This document shows positions 1 to 9,650 of a stretch of DNA of 64,000 nucleotides, piece by piece. The first letter of the stretch is position 1, and each line of letters begins with the position of its first letter. The notes under the pieces are model-generated. The model was not told the origin of the DNA and made no database searches. It saw only the letters and a list, made by a program, of their open reading frames with translations. The translations under genes and the position numbers were made by a program. This DNA comes from Paenibacillus silvestris. GTDB lineage: Bacteria; Bacillota; Bacilli; Paenibacillales; NBRC-103111. The DNA lies in the NCBI RefSeq assembly GCF_009882985.1, contig NZ_WTUZ01000015.1, positions 252,257 through 316,256 of the forward strand, read 5' to 3'.

Positions 1-32
1 TCATTGCAGAATTGAAATAATCCTTAGCATCA

Positions 33-70
33 AAAACGGAGCCCGCAAACTTTGCGTGGCTCCGTTTTTT
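33..70 (+). terminator. Intrinsic terminator of a gene left of the window
   Basis: A perfect stem, ACGGAGCC pairing with GGCTCCGT, is followed by a six-T run at 64-70. It most likely ends a plus-strand gene lying just outside the window. The A-run on the left side could also let it work in the other direction. Confidence 0.75.
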
Positions 71-130
71 GATATTCTGTTAGAACATCCCCCGAGAACA
101 AATGGATGTGTTCGATTGTCATGCAATCGG

Positions 131-315
131 CTAACGGACTGAGAGGACGTTATCTGCCATTTTTAGGGTAGAAGTAGCATCTAACGGACTCACGAACCGC
201 TATTGGCTATGAAAATGCAAAAAACAGCTGCAGAATCCATAAATAGCGCCTCTTCAGTCCGTTAGCGCCGTGAAATCTGCTGAATTTGGCAGAATAACGG
301 CTGCTGAGTCCGTTA
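131..315. repeat. Four-arm intergenic element, family A, copy 1
   Basis: Arms begin with CTAACGGACT and end in a GCGCTATT-like segment. Direct copies start at 131 and 181 (50 bp apart). Inverted copies end at 265 and 315 (also 50 bp apart). The span from the second direct arm to the first inverted arm is 85 bp, identical to the other family A copy near 9.8 kb. The element sits between the terminator at 33-70 and the dgoD terminator, that is between convergent transcription units. The spacers between arms are not obviously conserved. Confidence 0.85.
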
Positions 316-344
316 CAGAAGAGTGACTGTATCATGCTAGATCA

Positions 345-392
345 CAAAAAAAGGCTGTCCCACCGGTCTTTTAGACCTTCGGAAACAGCCTT
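345..392 (-). terminator. Terminator of dgoD
   Basis: On the minus strand AAGGCTGT and ACAGCCTT enclose an inner GGTCTAAAAGACC hairpin, followed by a seven-T run. It lies about 35 bp after the dgoD stop codon. Confidence 0.85.
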
Positions 393-426
393 ATTATACT
401 TTTCACGCTATGCTAGAAACTGAAAC

Positions 427-1575
427 CTACCACTCAGCCACCGTACCATCGGCTTGGCGCCAAACGGGATTTTTCCAGTTGTGCCCGATAGCCGCCATTT
501 CACGAACCTTGTCCTCGTTGATCTCGATGCCGAGACCTGGGGCGGTTAGGTTTTTGACGAAGCCGTCTTCATATTGGAACACCGCTGGGTCCTTCAAATA
601 ATCAAGCAGGTCACTGCCCTGATTATAGTGAATGCCCAAGCTTTGCTCCTGAATGAAAGCGTTCGGGGAGCAAGTGTCCAGCTGCAAGCAGGAGGCCAGA
701 GCAATAGGGCCTAACGGGCAATGCGGCGCAACGGCAACATCGTAGGCTTCCGCCATCGCGGCAATTTTGCGAGTCTCCAGAATGCCTCCGGCATGGGAAA
801 GATCGGGCTGGATAATGTCTACATAGCCCTGCGCCAACAGATCTTTGAAGCCCCAGCGTGTGTACATCCGCTCGCCGGTTGCGATCGGGCATGAGGTGTG
901 GCGGGCGATCTCCCGAAGCGCCTCATTATTTTCCGGCAAAACAGGCTCCTCAATGAACATCGGACGGTACGGCTCCAGTTCTTTGACGAGGATTTTGGCC
1001 ATGGACTTATGGATGCGCCCGTGGAAGTCAATGCCGATGCCAACATCTCGGCCAACCGCCTCACGGACAGCGGCAATACGAGCGATAGCCTCGTCCACCT
1101 TGCTGAGCGAGTCGATGTAGTGCATTTCCTCCGTGGCATTCATCTTCACGGCAGTAAACCCTGCGGCTACCTGCTGTTTGGCCGCCAGCCCAACGTCGCT
1201 CGGACGGTCGCCGCCGATCCAGGAATAAACGCGAGTGCGCTCACGGCACGCACCGCCAAGCAAATCATAGATAGGGGCATTGTAGAATTTCCCCTTAATA
1301 TCCCACAGTGCCTGCTCGATGCCGGAGATCGCGCTTGTCAAGATAGGCCCTCCGCGATAGAAGCCGCCGCGGTACAGGATTTGAAACATGTCTTCAATCC
1401 GCATCGGATCCTTGCCGATGATTTGCTCGCTCATTTCCATAACAGCGGCTGCGACTGTATCCGCTTTCCCTTCTACAATCGGCTCGCCCCAACCCGTAAT
1501 GCCTTCATCCGTTTCGATTTTCAAAAACAACCATCTTGGCGGCACCTTAAACAGTTCTAACTTCGTAATCTTCAT
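427..1575 (-). CDS. dgoD: D-galactonate dehydratase (enolase superfamily)
   Basis: Predicted to dehydrate D-galactonate to 2-keto-3-deoxy-D-galactonate, the first step of the De Ley-Doudoroff type galactonate pathway. From the chosen start the protein has 382 residues, the usual length of DgoD. The N-terminal capping domain (about residues 1-120) is followed by the barrel. Visible are the metal-site segment GIDFHGRIH, the IEEP glutamate strand, the [12 protein letters not shown] strand, and the late [12 protein letters not shown] segment with the histidine base typical of galactonate dehydratases. The start at 1575 is preferred over the upstream GTG-type start because GAGAGGAA lies at the right distance. 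It is on the same strand as, and downstream of, the YesM/YesN pair and sugar importer, so the imported substrate may be a galactose-related acid or glycoside (inference). Substrates of this superfamily are easily misassigned, but the overall match is good. Confidence 0.85.
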   Translation of the reverse strand: MKITKLELFKVPPRWLFLKIETDEGITGWGEPIVEGKADTVAAAVMEMSEQIIGKDPMRIEDMFQILYRGGFYRGGPILTSAISGIEQALWDIKGKFYNAPIYDLLGGACRERTRVYSWIGGDRPSDVGLAAKQQVAAGFTAVKMNATEEMHYIDSLSKVDEAIARIAAVREAVGRDVGIGIDFHGRIHKSMAKILVKELEPYRPMFIEEPVLPENNEALREIARHTSCPIATGERMYTRWGFKDLLAQGYVDIIQPDLSHAGGILETRKIAAMAEAYDVAVAPHCPLGPIALASCLQLDTCSPNAFIQEQSLGIHYNQGSDLLDYLKDPAVFQYEDGFVKNLTAPGLGIEINEDKVREMAAIGHNWKNPVWRQADGTVAEW

Positions 1576-1722
1576 GGTAAATTTCCTCTCCCAAACCATA
1601 GAATGTCTTACTGGTTTACTGCCGCCATCAGCTGCTCGGCATGAGTTGTAATCGCTTTATAATTCCCCTTCTGAATTTCGCTAAGTGCAACCTGACTTCC
1701 TCCTGCACGGGTGGAAAAAGCG

Positions 1723-3339
1723 CTATGAGTATTGATCACGATACTCCTGCGGGGTCATGCCGTAATGTTTTTTGAAAGCATGGTTGAAGGAGTGGGGACG
1801 CTGGTATCCGAGCTGTGTAGCGATTTCGTATATTTTGTCGTGACCGTTCTTCAGCAGATAGGCGGCTCGATCCATGCGCACGCGGTTGACATAATCGCTG
1901 AGGTTATCACCGGTTTCCAGCTTATAGATTTTGGACACGTACACGGGGTGCAAAAAAACATGATCGGCAATGGATTGCAGCGAGACATCGCTGGCTAGAC
2001 GCTGATCAATAAAGGACCTGATGTCATTGATCAGGGTGACTCTGCTGTTTTTCCGCTCCTGATCCATGTCTTCCCGCATCCGATGCAAGGAACGAATCGT
2101 CCATTCACGCAGCTGGTTGACCGTGCGAAAGGGGATACCTTCGGTCATTCGGTCGTAATCTCCGCCGATGAGCTGGTGCAGAGGGCGGCCATTTTTGTGA
2201 GCAATATAAGCAAAAGCAGACGCTACAGAGAAGTAAACCTCCAGCAAATGCTCCTGAGACTCGGAGAATTTCGTTTCCATTTCGTCGAAAATCAGAGTCA
2301 GCTTATCCTCCGTATCCTCCCAGCGGGCGGCTTCCAGAAGATGATTGAGTGTAGGCGGTTCATACAATCTTTGGAGCGCTGAGAGCTCTGGTTGGACGGA
2401 TTCGTCCCCGAGTCGTATCAACAGTTCATGCTCGCTGCCAATTTGCTTGCGAAAAGCGCTCAAAGAGGCATTGTACAGGGTTGTAATTTCGCTCGGAAAT
2501 AGCCCCCAACTGCTTAGCAGAATGGAGATTTTCCCCTTTAAGTAGTTTTTTACCGCTGATTGCAGCACGGAGGCGGTTCGTTCAAGCCAGGAGGAGTCCT
2601 CTTGACCCGCGGCCAACGGCTTCTTTTTCATCACAAAAATCAAATAATCATGTGCATCTTTCGTGTGCCAGCTATCAAATTTCTCCGCGAACAACTCCTC
2701 GACCATGTTGCTAATGGCATACTCCATAAGGGATAGGCGGCTCAGATCGTACTCCAGAAAATCCGACTCAAGCCGAATCATCATCAGCACGCAGGGATGT
2801 TCGTGGAAATCCGGAAGCTCCAGCATCTGCATTTTGTCCCGCAGGGAGTGCTCAGTGAGTTTACGCCCCTGAAGGAGGTCGCTCAGTAAGTTCCCCCGCA
2901 GCAGAGGGAGATTTTCCTTGACCGTATAGGTAAGCCGCTGCTTAGAAAAAACCTCCTGCCACTCGTTCTGAAGCTTCTCCATGACCCGCCCGACAGCAGC
3001 AAGCAGATCTTGTTCCGTAACGGGTTTTAACAAATAATCCTCGGTTCCTTGGAGAATGGCTTCCTTGGCATAGTTGAAATCGGAGTAGCCCGATAGAAGT
3101 ATGCATTTTGTTTTCTGCCATCTACGGTTGATTTCCGCAATGAGCTGCAAGCCGGATATGCCAGGCATCTGAATGTCGGTAAGCACGATATCAATCGAGA
3201 ATTGCTCGAGCAGCTCCAGCGCTTCTTTGCCCGAGTAGGCTTTGAACACCTGTTCAATCCCAAGGGATGCCCAATCAATGGTGGCATGAAGCCGATCTAC
3301 AACATGCGCCTCGTCATCGACGATCAAAAGTTGCATCAT
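1723..3339 (-). CDS. YesN-type response regulator, REC plus AraC DNA-binding domain
   Basis: Cytoplasmic transcription factor of 538 residues, the normal size of YesN proteins. The receiver domain fills about residues 3-120, with the acidic pair DDE at 8-10, the phospho-acceptor Asp55 in LTDIQMPG, and the conserved lysine in LLKPV. A long, poorly conserved middle region follows. The last 100 residues are an AraC-type double helix-turn-helix ending in the signature GYQRPHSFNHAFKKHYGMTP. The start codon overlaps the stop of the sensor kinase gene by 4 bp, indicating translational coupling. By analogy with other YesM/YesN pairs it probably activates the adjacent sugar ABC importer genes in response to the extracellular ligand; the ligand cannot be read from the sequence. 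Confidence 0.9.
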   Translation of the reverse strand: MMQLLIVDDEAHVVDRLHATIDWASLGIEQVFKAYSGKEALELLEQFSIDIVLTDIQMPGISGLQLIAEINRRWQKTKCILLSGYSDFNYAKEAILQGTEDYLLKPVTEQDLLAAVGRVMEKLQNEWQEVFSKQRLTYTVKENLPLLRGNLLSDLLQGRKLTEHSLRDKMQMLELPDFHEHPCVLMMIRLESDFLEYDLSRLSLMEYAISNMVEELFAEKFDSWHTKDAHDYLIFVMKKKPLAAGQEDSSWLERTASVLQSAVKNYLKGKISILLSSWGLFPSEITTLYNASLSAFRKQIGSEHELLIRLGDESVQPELSALQRLYEPPTLNHLLEAARWEDTEDKLTLIFDEMETKFSESQEHLLEVYFSVASAFAYIAHKNGRPLHQLIGGDYDRMTEGIPFRTVNQLREWTIRSLHRMREDMDQERKNSRVTLINDIRSFIDQRLASDVSLQSIADHVFLHPVYVSKIYKLETGDNLSDYVNRVRMDRAAYLLKNGHDKIYEIATQLGYQRPHSFNHAFKKHYGMTPQEYRDQYS

Positions 3340-5096
3340 TGTCGGTTCTCCCCGTCAGCTTCTGGAAGGTTCATCTGCGCACTGCGCTTCCAAGTTAACA
3401 TGGCCTTCAAGCCTCCTTTTTCACCGGGATAAAAAGTAAGCCCTGATCCTTCTCCGAACTGGTAATACAGCCGGTGGTGGACGTTCCAAGTGCCACAGCC
3501 AATGTCATCGGACATCGGTGAATGCAGCTGTTCCAGCAGCCGGGTTAGCCCCGCCTCGTTAAGTCCAGCGCCGTTATCTTCAACAATGACGCGGTTCCAG
3601 CTCTCATCCTGCTCACCGGTTATGGTGATAAGGTCGCCTTCTACGCTGCGCTCAATGCCATGGAGGATAGCGTTCTCCACCAATGGCTGAAGGATCAGCC
3701 GGGGAACCCATTCTTCCAGCATGTTCGCGGGAACCGAGATATCATATTTCAGACGATGGATGCGTAGATGCTGAATATTCAGGTAGTGGCCGACCAAGTC
3801 GAGCTCGTCTGCCAGCTTGACGGCTTGCTTTTCAACCCTGGTTGTATAGCGGTAGAATTCGGCCAAATTTTGCGCCATAGCCACAACAGATTCTTTGTCC
3901 TCCATCTCAGCCGAATTAATAATGAAAAACAAGGAGTTATAGAGAAAGTGCGGATGAATCTGCGACTGCAGCTGCTTTAAGGTTGCCTCACGAGACCGGA
4001 TTTTCTCGGCATATACGTCTTCGACCAGTACTTGAATTTGTTCGGCCATTTCATTGAAACGCTGAATAAGGAAATCAAACTCATTCTTGGCCTTATAGTG
4101 GATACGGGCAGATAAATCGCCGCGCTTCACCTTTTGCACACTTTGCATCATTTTGCCAATCGGTATTTGCACGTTCCTGTACAGAAGGAAAGAAGCGAGC
4201 ACACTCATCACGAGCAGAAGACCAATGGTGATATAAAACAATTTGCGCGTCATAGTAATGGGTGAGAGTATTTTTTCAACAGGCACATAATCCACTAAAT
4301 ACCAACCTAGCTGCGTGGACTTCACATAGCTAATCAAATACTGCTGGCGATCGATCTCGAACTGGATTTGGCCGGAATTAGGCAGGTCCTCATCAAGAAT
4401 AAGCTGCTCTCTAATGGCATTCGTAATCTGCTGGTTAGATGAGCTATTCACAATCAGGGCGTTCTTACCGTCCACCAAAAAAGGATCGCTGCGTTTGTCC
4501 TGCTTGTACACGTCCATCAGATTTACCATGTTTTGAACGCTGAACCTGACCTGATAGAGCACATTGGCTTGATCCACCGTCTGTGCGCGAATGGGCTCGC
4601 TAATTTCTCGGATGAACGACCCAATCCCTTTGTCGCCTTCCCGTACCTCATACGTCCAAGTGCGCTGAATAGCTCGATGCCAAGGCCACACATCCGTGCC
4701 ATTGACGAAAATGCTGGAGGAAAGCACCTGCCTTCCATTAGGAATGGCCACCGTGAGTTCATTTACCCAGCCGCTGGAGACACTTTGTAAGCTAAGCTTC
4801 TGGATCATCCGGGATTGCTCTTTCAGCACGTCATAATCCGGCGAATCACTCCGGTTGATATATTCCCTCATATAAGGATCGCTCCCGAGAATAACGGGGG
4901 ACATAGCAAGCCGTTCCACATCTGCATCGAGCTGATGCATGAAGAAGGAGAGCTGATTTAAGTTCGATGATTGGATTTGATCCTGCACAACATGGTTAGT
5001 AATTCGGTTCGTATAGCTGTACAGCAGCACAATAGGAATAAGCAGTAAGATCAACAAGATTAAGATTTTGCTAAAAATATTAAGTTTATAGGGCAT
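3336..5096 (-). CDS. YesM-type sensor histidine kinase
   Basis: Membrane sensor kinase of about 586 residues. Transmembrane segments are at roughly residues 8-28 and 285-308 and enclose an extracellular sensing region of about 250 residues. A HAMP linker comes next. The His_kinase family core reads SQIHPHFLYNSLF, with the phospho-accepting histidine, and the ATPase N-box reads LQPLVENAILHGIE. This is the diagnostic architecture of the YesM/LytS-like group rather than of HisKA kinases. The ATG at 5096 has GGAAGGTG eight bases upstream; a TTG two codons earlier is the alternative. It is coupled to the YesN gene by a 4-bp overlap, and follows the sugar permease genes after about 120 bp. Confidence 0.9.
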   Translation of the reverse strand: MPYKLNIFSKILILLILLLIPIVLLYSYTNRITNHVVQDQIQSSNLNQLSFFMHQLDADVERLAMSPVILGSDPYMREYINRSDSPDYDVLKEQSRMIQKLSLQSVSSGWVNELTVAIPNGRQVLSSSIFVNGTDVWPWHRAIQRTWTYEVREGDKGIGSFIREISEPIRAQTVDQANVLYQVRFSVQNMVNLMDVYKQDKRSDPFLVDGKNALIVNSSSNQQITNAIREQLILDEDLPNSGQIQFEIDRQQYLISYVKSTQLGWYLVDYVPVEKILSPITMTRKLFYITIGLLLVMSVLASFLLYRNVQIPIGKMMQSVQKVKRGDLSARIHYKAKNEFDFLIQRFNEMAEQIQVLVEDVYAEKIRSREATLKQLQSQIHPHFLYNSLFFIINSAEMEDKESVVAMAQNLAEFYRYTTRVEKQAVKLADELDLVGHYLNIQHLRIHRLKYDISVPANMLEEWVPRLILQPLVENAILHGIERSVEGDLITITGEQDESWNRVIVEDNGAGLNEAGLTRLLEQLHSPMSDDIGCGTWNVHHRLYYQFGEGSGLTFYPGEKGGLKAMLTWKRSAQMNLPEADGENRQ

Positions 5097-5214
5097 GCCC
5101 AATCACCTTCCGGGTCATCTAAGCGTTATAACTTAGAGTATACGCCTACGAGAGAAGTCCTCCAAATGAATGGAAACCTCTCTCGTACATGTAATCTGCG
5201 GTAACCCGTTAGGA

Positions 5215-6030
5215 TTAACCTTTTACAGCACCTGCGGAAAGTCCGCTAACAACATAACGTTGGGATACTAGAGCGATAATTAGTACAGGAAGTGTGATGA
5301 TGCAAGCTGCAGCCATAAGAGCGCCCCAGTTAATCTCGGAATAAGACATGAAGTTAAATACGGCGATCGGCAGCGTCTTCGTTTTGTCCCCAGCTAGGAT
5401 GACAGAGAACATGAAATTGTTCCACGAGAAGATAAAAGAAAGCAGAGATGCCGTGATGACACCAGGCCCAGAGATCGGCAGAATAATTCGCAAGAAAACC
5501 TGATGATGCGTACAGCCATCAATAAGGCCTGACTCCTCAATTTCAGTCGGCAGCGCCTCGAAGAAGGAGATCATAATCCAGATAATAAAAGGAAGTCCGA
5601 CGAGCATATGGCTTAAAATGAGGGCTGTATACGTGTCCACCAAGTGGATTTTGGAGAATAAAATAAACCAAGGAATCAGGAACGTAATCCCTGGAATGAT
5701 CCTCGCGACGAGAATAAGAAGCCCGAGCTTGTGAAGGTGATGCCTTGCAATCGCATAAGCTGCCGGAAGACCTAGGATAAGGGACAGCAGTGTTGAGCCG
5801 AAAGCGACTAGGAAGCTGTTCCAGATGAATTTGATGAAGTCGTATTCTTTGAATACACTGACGTAATTATGAAAAGTTGGTTTGAAAATAAATAGTTGGC
5901 CTGTCGACAAAATTTGCGATTGTGTTTTGAAGGAAGCGAGCAGCATCCAGACAAATGGGAATGCAAAGACGATCAGCACAATGAAGGTGAGCAGGGTTTG
6001 CAGGAACCTTGAACCTCTTTTTTTCTTCAT
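5215..6030 (-). CDS. Sugar ABC transporter permease, MalG/UgpE type
   Basis: Inner-membrane subunit of a CUT1-family importer, 271 residues with six predicted membrane helices. The EAA loop that contacts the ATPase reads EESGLIDGCTHHQVFLRIILPISGPG when split: EESGLIDGC then LRIILPISGPG, at about residues 180-205. The start at 6030 is chosen over the longer reading because GGAGGG stands eight bases upstream and because it gives an ATGA overlap with the preceding permease gene. No ATPase gene is present in the cluster, so a shared MsmX-like ATPase elsewhere is likely, as is usual for CUT1 systems of Bacillales. Confidence 0.9.
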   Translation of the reverse strand: MKKKRGSRFLQTLLTFIVLIVFAFPFVWMLLASFKTQSQILSTGQLFIFKPTFHNYVSVFKEYDFIKFIWNSFLVAFGSTLLSLILGLPAAYAIARHHLHKLGLLILVARIIPGITFLIPWFILFSKIHLVDTYTALILSHMLVGLPFIIWIMISFFEALPTEIEESGLIDGCTHHQVFLRIILPISGPGVITASLLSFIFSWNNFMFSVILAGDKTKTLPIAVFNFMSYSEINWGALMAAACIITLPVLIIALVSQRYVVSGLSAGAVKG

Positions 6031-6911
6031 GAAGTGGCTCCCTCCATTCGTTTGCGCATCCAAATCATAAATAACGTAAGCCCCATCACTAGCGCGAAGA
6101 AAATGACAAGCAAGGACGATGCCATACCGAGCTTAAAGTATTGGAAGCCGAGTACGTAGCCGTAAAGATTCAGCGTCTCCGAAGCGAAGTTCGGTCCGCC
6201 TTGGGTTGTTGCGTAGATGATATCAAACGTTTTCAAAACATCGATTAATCGAAGCATAGCTGCCACGATTATTGTTGGTCTTAGAAGTGGAAGCGTGATG
6301 GAAATGAACTTTCTCCATGTGCTTGCGCCGTCTACATCTGCGGCTTCATAAGGGTCTGTTGGCAGTGTAGCGAGCCCGGCCATAATGATGAGCGCGATCA
6401 TCGGCGTCCACTCCCAGACATCTACGATGACGAGGGAGGGAATGACCTGATTGGGAGAAGCCAGCCATAGCAGCGGTTCGAGTCCAAACGATTTAAGCAT
6501 CATGTTAGCAACGCCGATTGTCGGTTCATAAATCAGCATCCAGACCAAGCCCATGGCAACAGGTGTGGCGACCATTGGGAGCAGGAAAACTGTCTTAACG
6601 AGATTCTTCCCTCGGAATTCTCTGGATAGGAGTAAAGCGATGGCGATGCCAAGGATAACCTCCAAGGCGAGTGCAGCGAAGGTGAAATAAAACGTCGAGC
6701 CTGCTGCATGCCAGAAACGCTCGTCTTTTAATAAGGCCGTGTAGTTGGATAAGCCCACCCAAAGGGGAGGCGTCGTAGCGGACATGCTCCATTCGTAAAA
6801 GCTGATGCGGACAGTATAGATGATTGGAAACAGCATCATCAGCAGGACGAAGATGACGGCCGGCAGGGTATAAATCCATTTTAAGTTGCGGTTAAACCAG
6901 CTGTATTGCAC
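6027..6911 (-). CDS. Sugar ABC transporter permease, MalF/UgpA type
   Basis: Partner permease of the CUT1 importer, 294 residues with six predicted helices. The first helix starts at about residue 13 (YTLPAVIFVLLMMLFPIIY). The EAA loop is at about residues 195-220, with YEAADVDGASTWRKF and ISITLPLLRP. It is transcribed after the binding-protein gene, from which it is separated by about 95 bp containing a perfect hairpin, and it overlaps the next permease by 4 bp. The partner choice and gene order are typical of a carbohydrate importer; the sugar itself is not identifiable. Confidence 0.9.
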   Translation of the reverse strand: MQYSWFNRNLKWIYTLPAVIFVLLMMLFPIIYTVRISFYEWSMSATTPPLWVGLSNYTALLKDERFWHAAGSTFYFTFAALALEVILGIAIALLLSREFRGKNLVKTVFLLPMVATPVAMGLVWMLIYEPTIGVANMMLKSFGLEPLLWLASPNQVIPSLVIVDVWEWTPMIALIIMAGLATLPTDPYEAADVDGASTWRKFISITLPLLRPTIIVAAMLRLIDVLKTFDIIYATTQGGPNFASETLNLYGYVLGFQYFKLGMASSLLVIFFALVMGLTLFMIWMRKRMEGATS

Positions 6912-6962
6912 CTGAAGTCACCCTTTCTGATGGTTCGTATAGGATGGAGCTGTATGAAAGGA

Positions 6963-6987
6963 AAAAGGGTCATCAGATGACCCTTTT
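6963..6987 (-). terminator. Hairpin between binding-protein and permease genes
   Basis: A perfect 11-bp stem, AAAAGGGTCAT with ATGACCCTTTT, closes on a three-base loop. Read on the minus strand it ends in TTTTCCTTTC, a weak U-tract. It probably acts as a leaky terminator or RNA-end protector, giving more binding protein than permease (inference). Confidence 0.7.
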
Positions 6988-7005
6988 CACCTCTCAAACG
7001 CCTAT

Positions 7006-8355
7006 TTATCTCGTTTTGTCTTTATCGATAATTGTTTGCAGCGCTTGATTAGCTTTATCTGCAACAGGCCCTATGTTGGTTTCACCGGACATTACCTTTT
7101 GCACGATTTCACCAACCGCATCACGAGCTTCACCTACACTGATCACCGTTGGACGGTCGTGGTCGACACCTGTTTTGGCGCTTTCCTTGATGATTGGAAC
7201 CAGCTCCGCAGGGAATCCGGTTGTGCCTTCTGGTTTATCCCATACCGAGGTACGGGCGCCAGGGTTGCCTTTTTGCTGTGTTTTCAGCACAACATCTTTG
7301 CTTGTTGCCCATTGGATGAAGGCCCAAGTCGCATCTTTATTGCCGGATTTGGCATTCATGGCAAGTCCCCAAGATGTGATGCTGTAAGGCTTCGAGCCTG
7401 CTTTGCCGCCAGGGAATACAGCGAATCCGACTTGATCCGCTACTTTGGACTTGGCTGGGTCCGTTGCGTTCTGGTACAGGGAGTTAGCATCTGTTAGGAA
7501 CGCGACTTTTCCTTGTGCGAAAATACCAAAGGCTTGCGGCCAGGACATGTTAAGCACACCTGGAGGCGCGTAATCTTTGAGCAGCGTGCCATAAGTGGTG
7601 AAAGCTTTGATCGCCTCAGGCGTATTGATGCTGGCTTTCTCGCTTGTCGTGAAGTCTGCGCCTTCCGAGTACAGGAAGGACGACACTTGCGTTACAAGCG
7701 GAGAACGCTGGCCCCTTGCAACGAATCCGTACATCTCGTTTTTCGGATCGTGCAGTTTTTTCACCGCAGCATTAAGCTCATCTAACGTTTTCGGTACAGC
7801 GATGCCTGCCTTTTGCAGCAAGTCTTTGCGGTAGTACAGAATCTCTTGCTCCGTAATAATCGGAATGCCTGCTAACTTCGATTCGACCGTTGTGGAGCCG
7901 ATAGAGGATTTGGAGAAATCGTTAAAATCGTAATCCTTCGCTTTTTGAGCATAGTCATCCAGAGGTTGTACCCAACCGTTCTTATAGAAAAGCTTGCCTT
8001 CCTGAAGCGGGCGGTACATGAAAACGTCAGGCGTTGCGGAGCCAGATGTGAATTGAACCGTCAGCTTCTGCGTGAGCTGGTCCTCGAAAAAGCTTTCGAC
8101 ATTCACCTTAATGCCTGTTTCCTTCTCGAAATCCGGCAGCAAAGGCTTGATGGCATCTGCCCAAGGGTGGTTGGCTGTTACGAGCGAGATCGTTTTACCT
8201 GCGTATGGCTTTGCGTTAGCGGTTGCAGCAGCACCGGTGCTTGGCGCAGTAGATGGCTGTGCCGTGTTCGCTGTACTGCCGCAGCCTGCTAATACCGCTG
8301 CTGCCATAACAGTCGTCGTGCCAACGCCAATCCATTGTTTGAATGATTTTTTCAT
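7006..8355 (-). CDS. Sugar-binding lipoprotein of ABC importer (family 1 extracellular solute-binding protein)
   Basis: Lipid-anchored receptor of 449 residues. The N-terminus has lysines, a hydrophobic stretch and the lipobox LAGC at about residues 22-25, followed by an Ala/Thr/Ser-rich linker. The mature part has SBP_bac_1 features such as the FEKETGIKVNVESF strand and helix near residue 75 and WGLAMNAKSGNKDATWAFIQW near residue 340 (two adjacent segments: WGLAMNAKSGNK and DATWAFIQW). GGGAGG precedes the ATG. It is the first gene of the importer operon, which continues into two permeases and a YesM/YesN pair. The sugar specificity cannot be told from sequence; the downstream dehydratase hints at a galactose-related ligand. 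Confidence 0.9.
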   Translation of the reverse strand: MKKSFKQWIGVGTTTVMAAAVLAGCGSTANTAQPSTAPSTGAAATANAKPYAGKTISLVTANHPWADAIKPLLPDFEKETGIKVNVESFFEDQLTQKLTVQFTSGSATPDVFMYRPLQEGKLFYKNGWVQPLDDYAQKAKDYDFNDFSKSSIGSTTVESKLAGIPIITEQEILYYRKDLLQKAGIAVPKTLDELNAAVKKLHDPKNEMYGFVARGQRSPLVTQVSSFLYSEGADFTTSEKASINTPEAIKAFTTYGTLLKDYAPPGVLNMSWPQAFGIFAQGKVAFLTDANSLYQNATDPAKSKVADQVGFAVFPGGKAGSKPYSITSWGLAMNAKSGNKDATWAFIQWATSKDVVLKTQQKGNPGARTSVWDKPEGTTGFPAELVPIIKESAKTGVDHDRPTVISVGEARDAVGEIVQKVMSGETNIGPVADKANQALQTIIDKDKTR

Positions 8356-8626
8356 CTAATATGTGACCTCCCGTGTACTTAGAAATGACTGTGCTTACAT
8401 CTCTAAGAGTACCTGAATCCTGTAGGGTGTTGATATAACTAAGATTTAAGATGGATAACTACGGCTGAAGATAATTCGTGTTAGGGGTAGGGTGCCCTGA
8501 TTGAAAGCATAAAAAAACCCTATTAGGATTGCACCTACTTAAGTGAACAGACATACTTCACTCAATTTAAATGCAGCCCAATAAGGCGCTATGCGTGCAT
8601 AAAATGCTTGATTATAAAAATAAGTT

Positions 8627-8839
8627 TTATTTTTTCCCTCTTTTAAAAAAGTTGAGAATTAAACCAATAATGTTCACGATTAAAAATAGGGTAAGCAAAA
8701 TATTCGTGGTATGCAGTTCTGCCTTTAATTGAGTTATATCTGTTTGTAGTTGTCGTGAAAGGTTGCTGGTTTGATCCGCTACATTACCAATCCTACTACT
8801 GATATCGTTATAAAACTGGTGAAGTTCTGAAAAATCCAA
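8627..8839 (-). CDS. Small single-pass membrane protein with coiled coil
   Basis: Seventy residues beginning at a TTG with GGGAGGGTGG upstream. Residues 1-45 are predicted helical and coiled-coil-like (repeating polar/hydrophobic pattern, several Q, S and N). Residues 46-64 form one membrane helix (ILLTLFLIVNIIGLILNFF) followed by KRGKK on the cytoplasmic side. The design resembles small phage- or stress-associated membrane proteins, such as the haemolysin XhlA group, but I do not recognise a specific family. It lies in an AT-rich patch beside a pseudogene, which suggests acquired DNA. Confidence 0.6.
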   Translation of the reverse strand: MDFSELHQFYNDISSRIGNVADQTSNLSRQLQTDITQLKAELHTTNILLTLFLIVNIIGLILNFFKRGKK

Positions 8840-8882
8840 AGTATACCACCCTCCCAGATATAGACATTCATTTTCTATATAA

Positions 8883-9589
8883 TACTTTATATTTCTAATA
8901 AATTACAATATTTCCATAGATTTAACGGTACTTTGTTTTGTCTTATCTATACCTTTTCAGGCATCGGCAGAAGAAGTAGTTTCCACGCAAAAAGTTAAAC
9001 TAAAACTGACGTATGTTGATATTCCCTTTTCTGAAAGTGTGAGTTTAGTCAGAAGTGAAACTATCGATTCTGCTAAGGTTGAAGTTATTGATACAAAAAC
9101 CGGAATATTGCTAAATACATATCGAGAAACAATTGAAAGCAACAGCAGAAGAAGTCGAATATTAATTCCATTACAAGTGGCGATTACTACATAGTGACTA
9201 CTACTAGCGATAGAACAGATGGTCCGAGTGGTACACAAGCTGTTACTAGACTAACAGTTAAAATGAATGTTTATAGTTCCGGTGGGTTTAGACAAATAAA
9301 CTCGATTGAGTCTAAAACTATGGCTGTAGTAAATTCAGGTGGTTTTACTTTAGAATCTGTAGACACTGTGGCTATTTCAGCTACAGGTAGTTTTCCTACC
9401 ACTGGAATAAGAGCAAATGGAACTGGTGTAATTACAAAAAAAATGACATATACGTCTCTTTGGGAATTTAGTGCAGGACTATCGGCTTGGAAAATGGCGG
9501 AGTTTAATATTACTTATCAGGATAGTACAGCTAAAGAATTTTATGCTAGAAAGCCTATAAGTGTAAGTTTAAACTATAGTTTATATTAA
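8883..9589 (+). pseudogene. Frameshifted gene for a secreted protein
   Basis: Two overlapping reading frames join into one protein. The first, open from 8883 to a TAG at 9192-9194, contains a hydrophobic segment (LTVLCFVLSIPFQASA) that looks like the end of a signal peptide with an AxA cleavage site, then a beta-rich region. The second frame runs through 9194-9589 and continues the same kind of sequence. Joining them near 9169-9175 gives a natural strand reading RILIPL then TSGDYYIVTTTSD, so a single-base deletion is likely there. No ATG, GTG or TTG with a ribosome site begins the first frame. Base composition is richer in A and T than in the neighbours. I do not recognise the family. Sequencing error cannot be excluded. 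Confidence 0.6.
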
Positions 9590-9650
9590 TTTAAAAAGAG
9601 TACGGTAAAACCGTAGATACTTCATAAGGAATTCTTTACAAGTAAGTAAC

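Noticed and set aside
131..315. Possible CRISPR-like array because of regularly spaced repeats
   Set aside because: There are only two direct and two inverted copies with no unique-spacer series, the arms differ by several bases, and no cas gene is present.
8957..9238. Minus-strand frame across the pseudogene
   Set aside because: It has no ribosome site, and the plus-strand reading with signal peptide and joined frames explains the region better.
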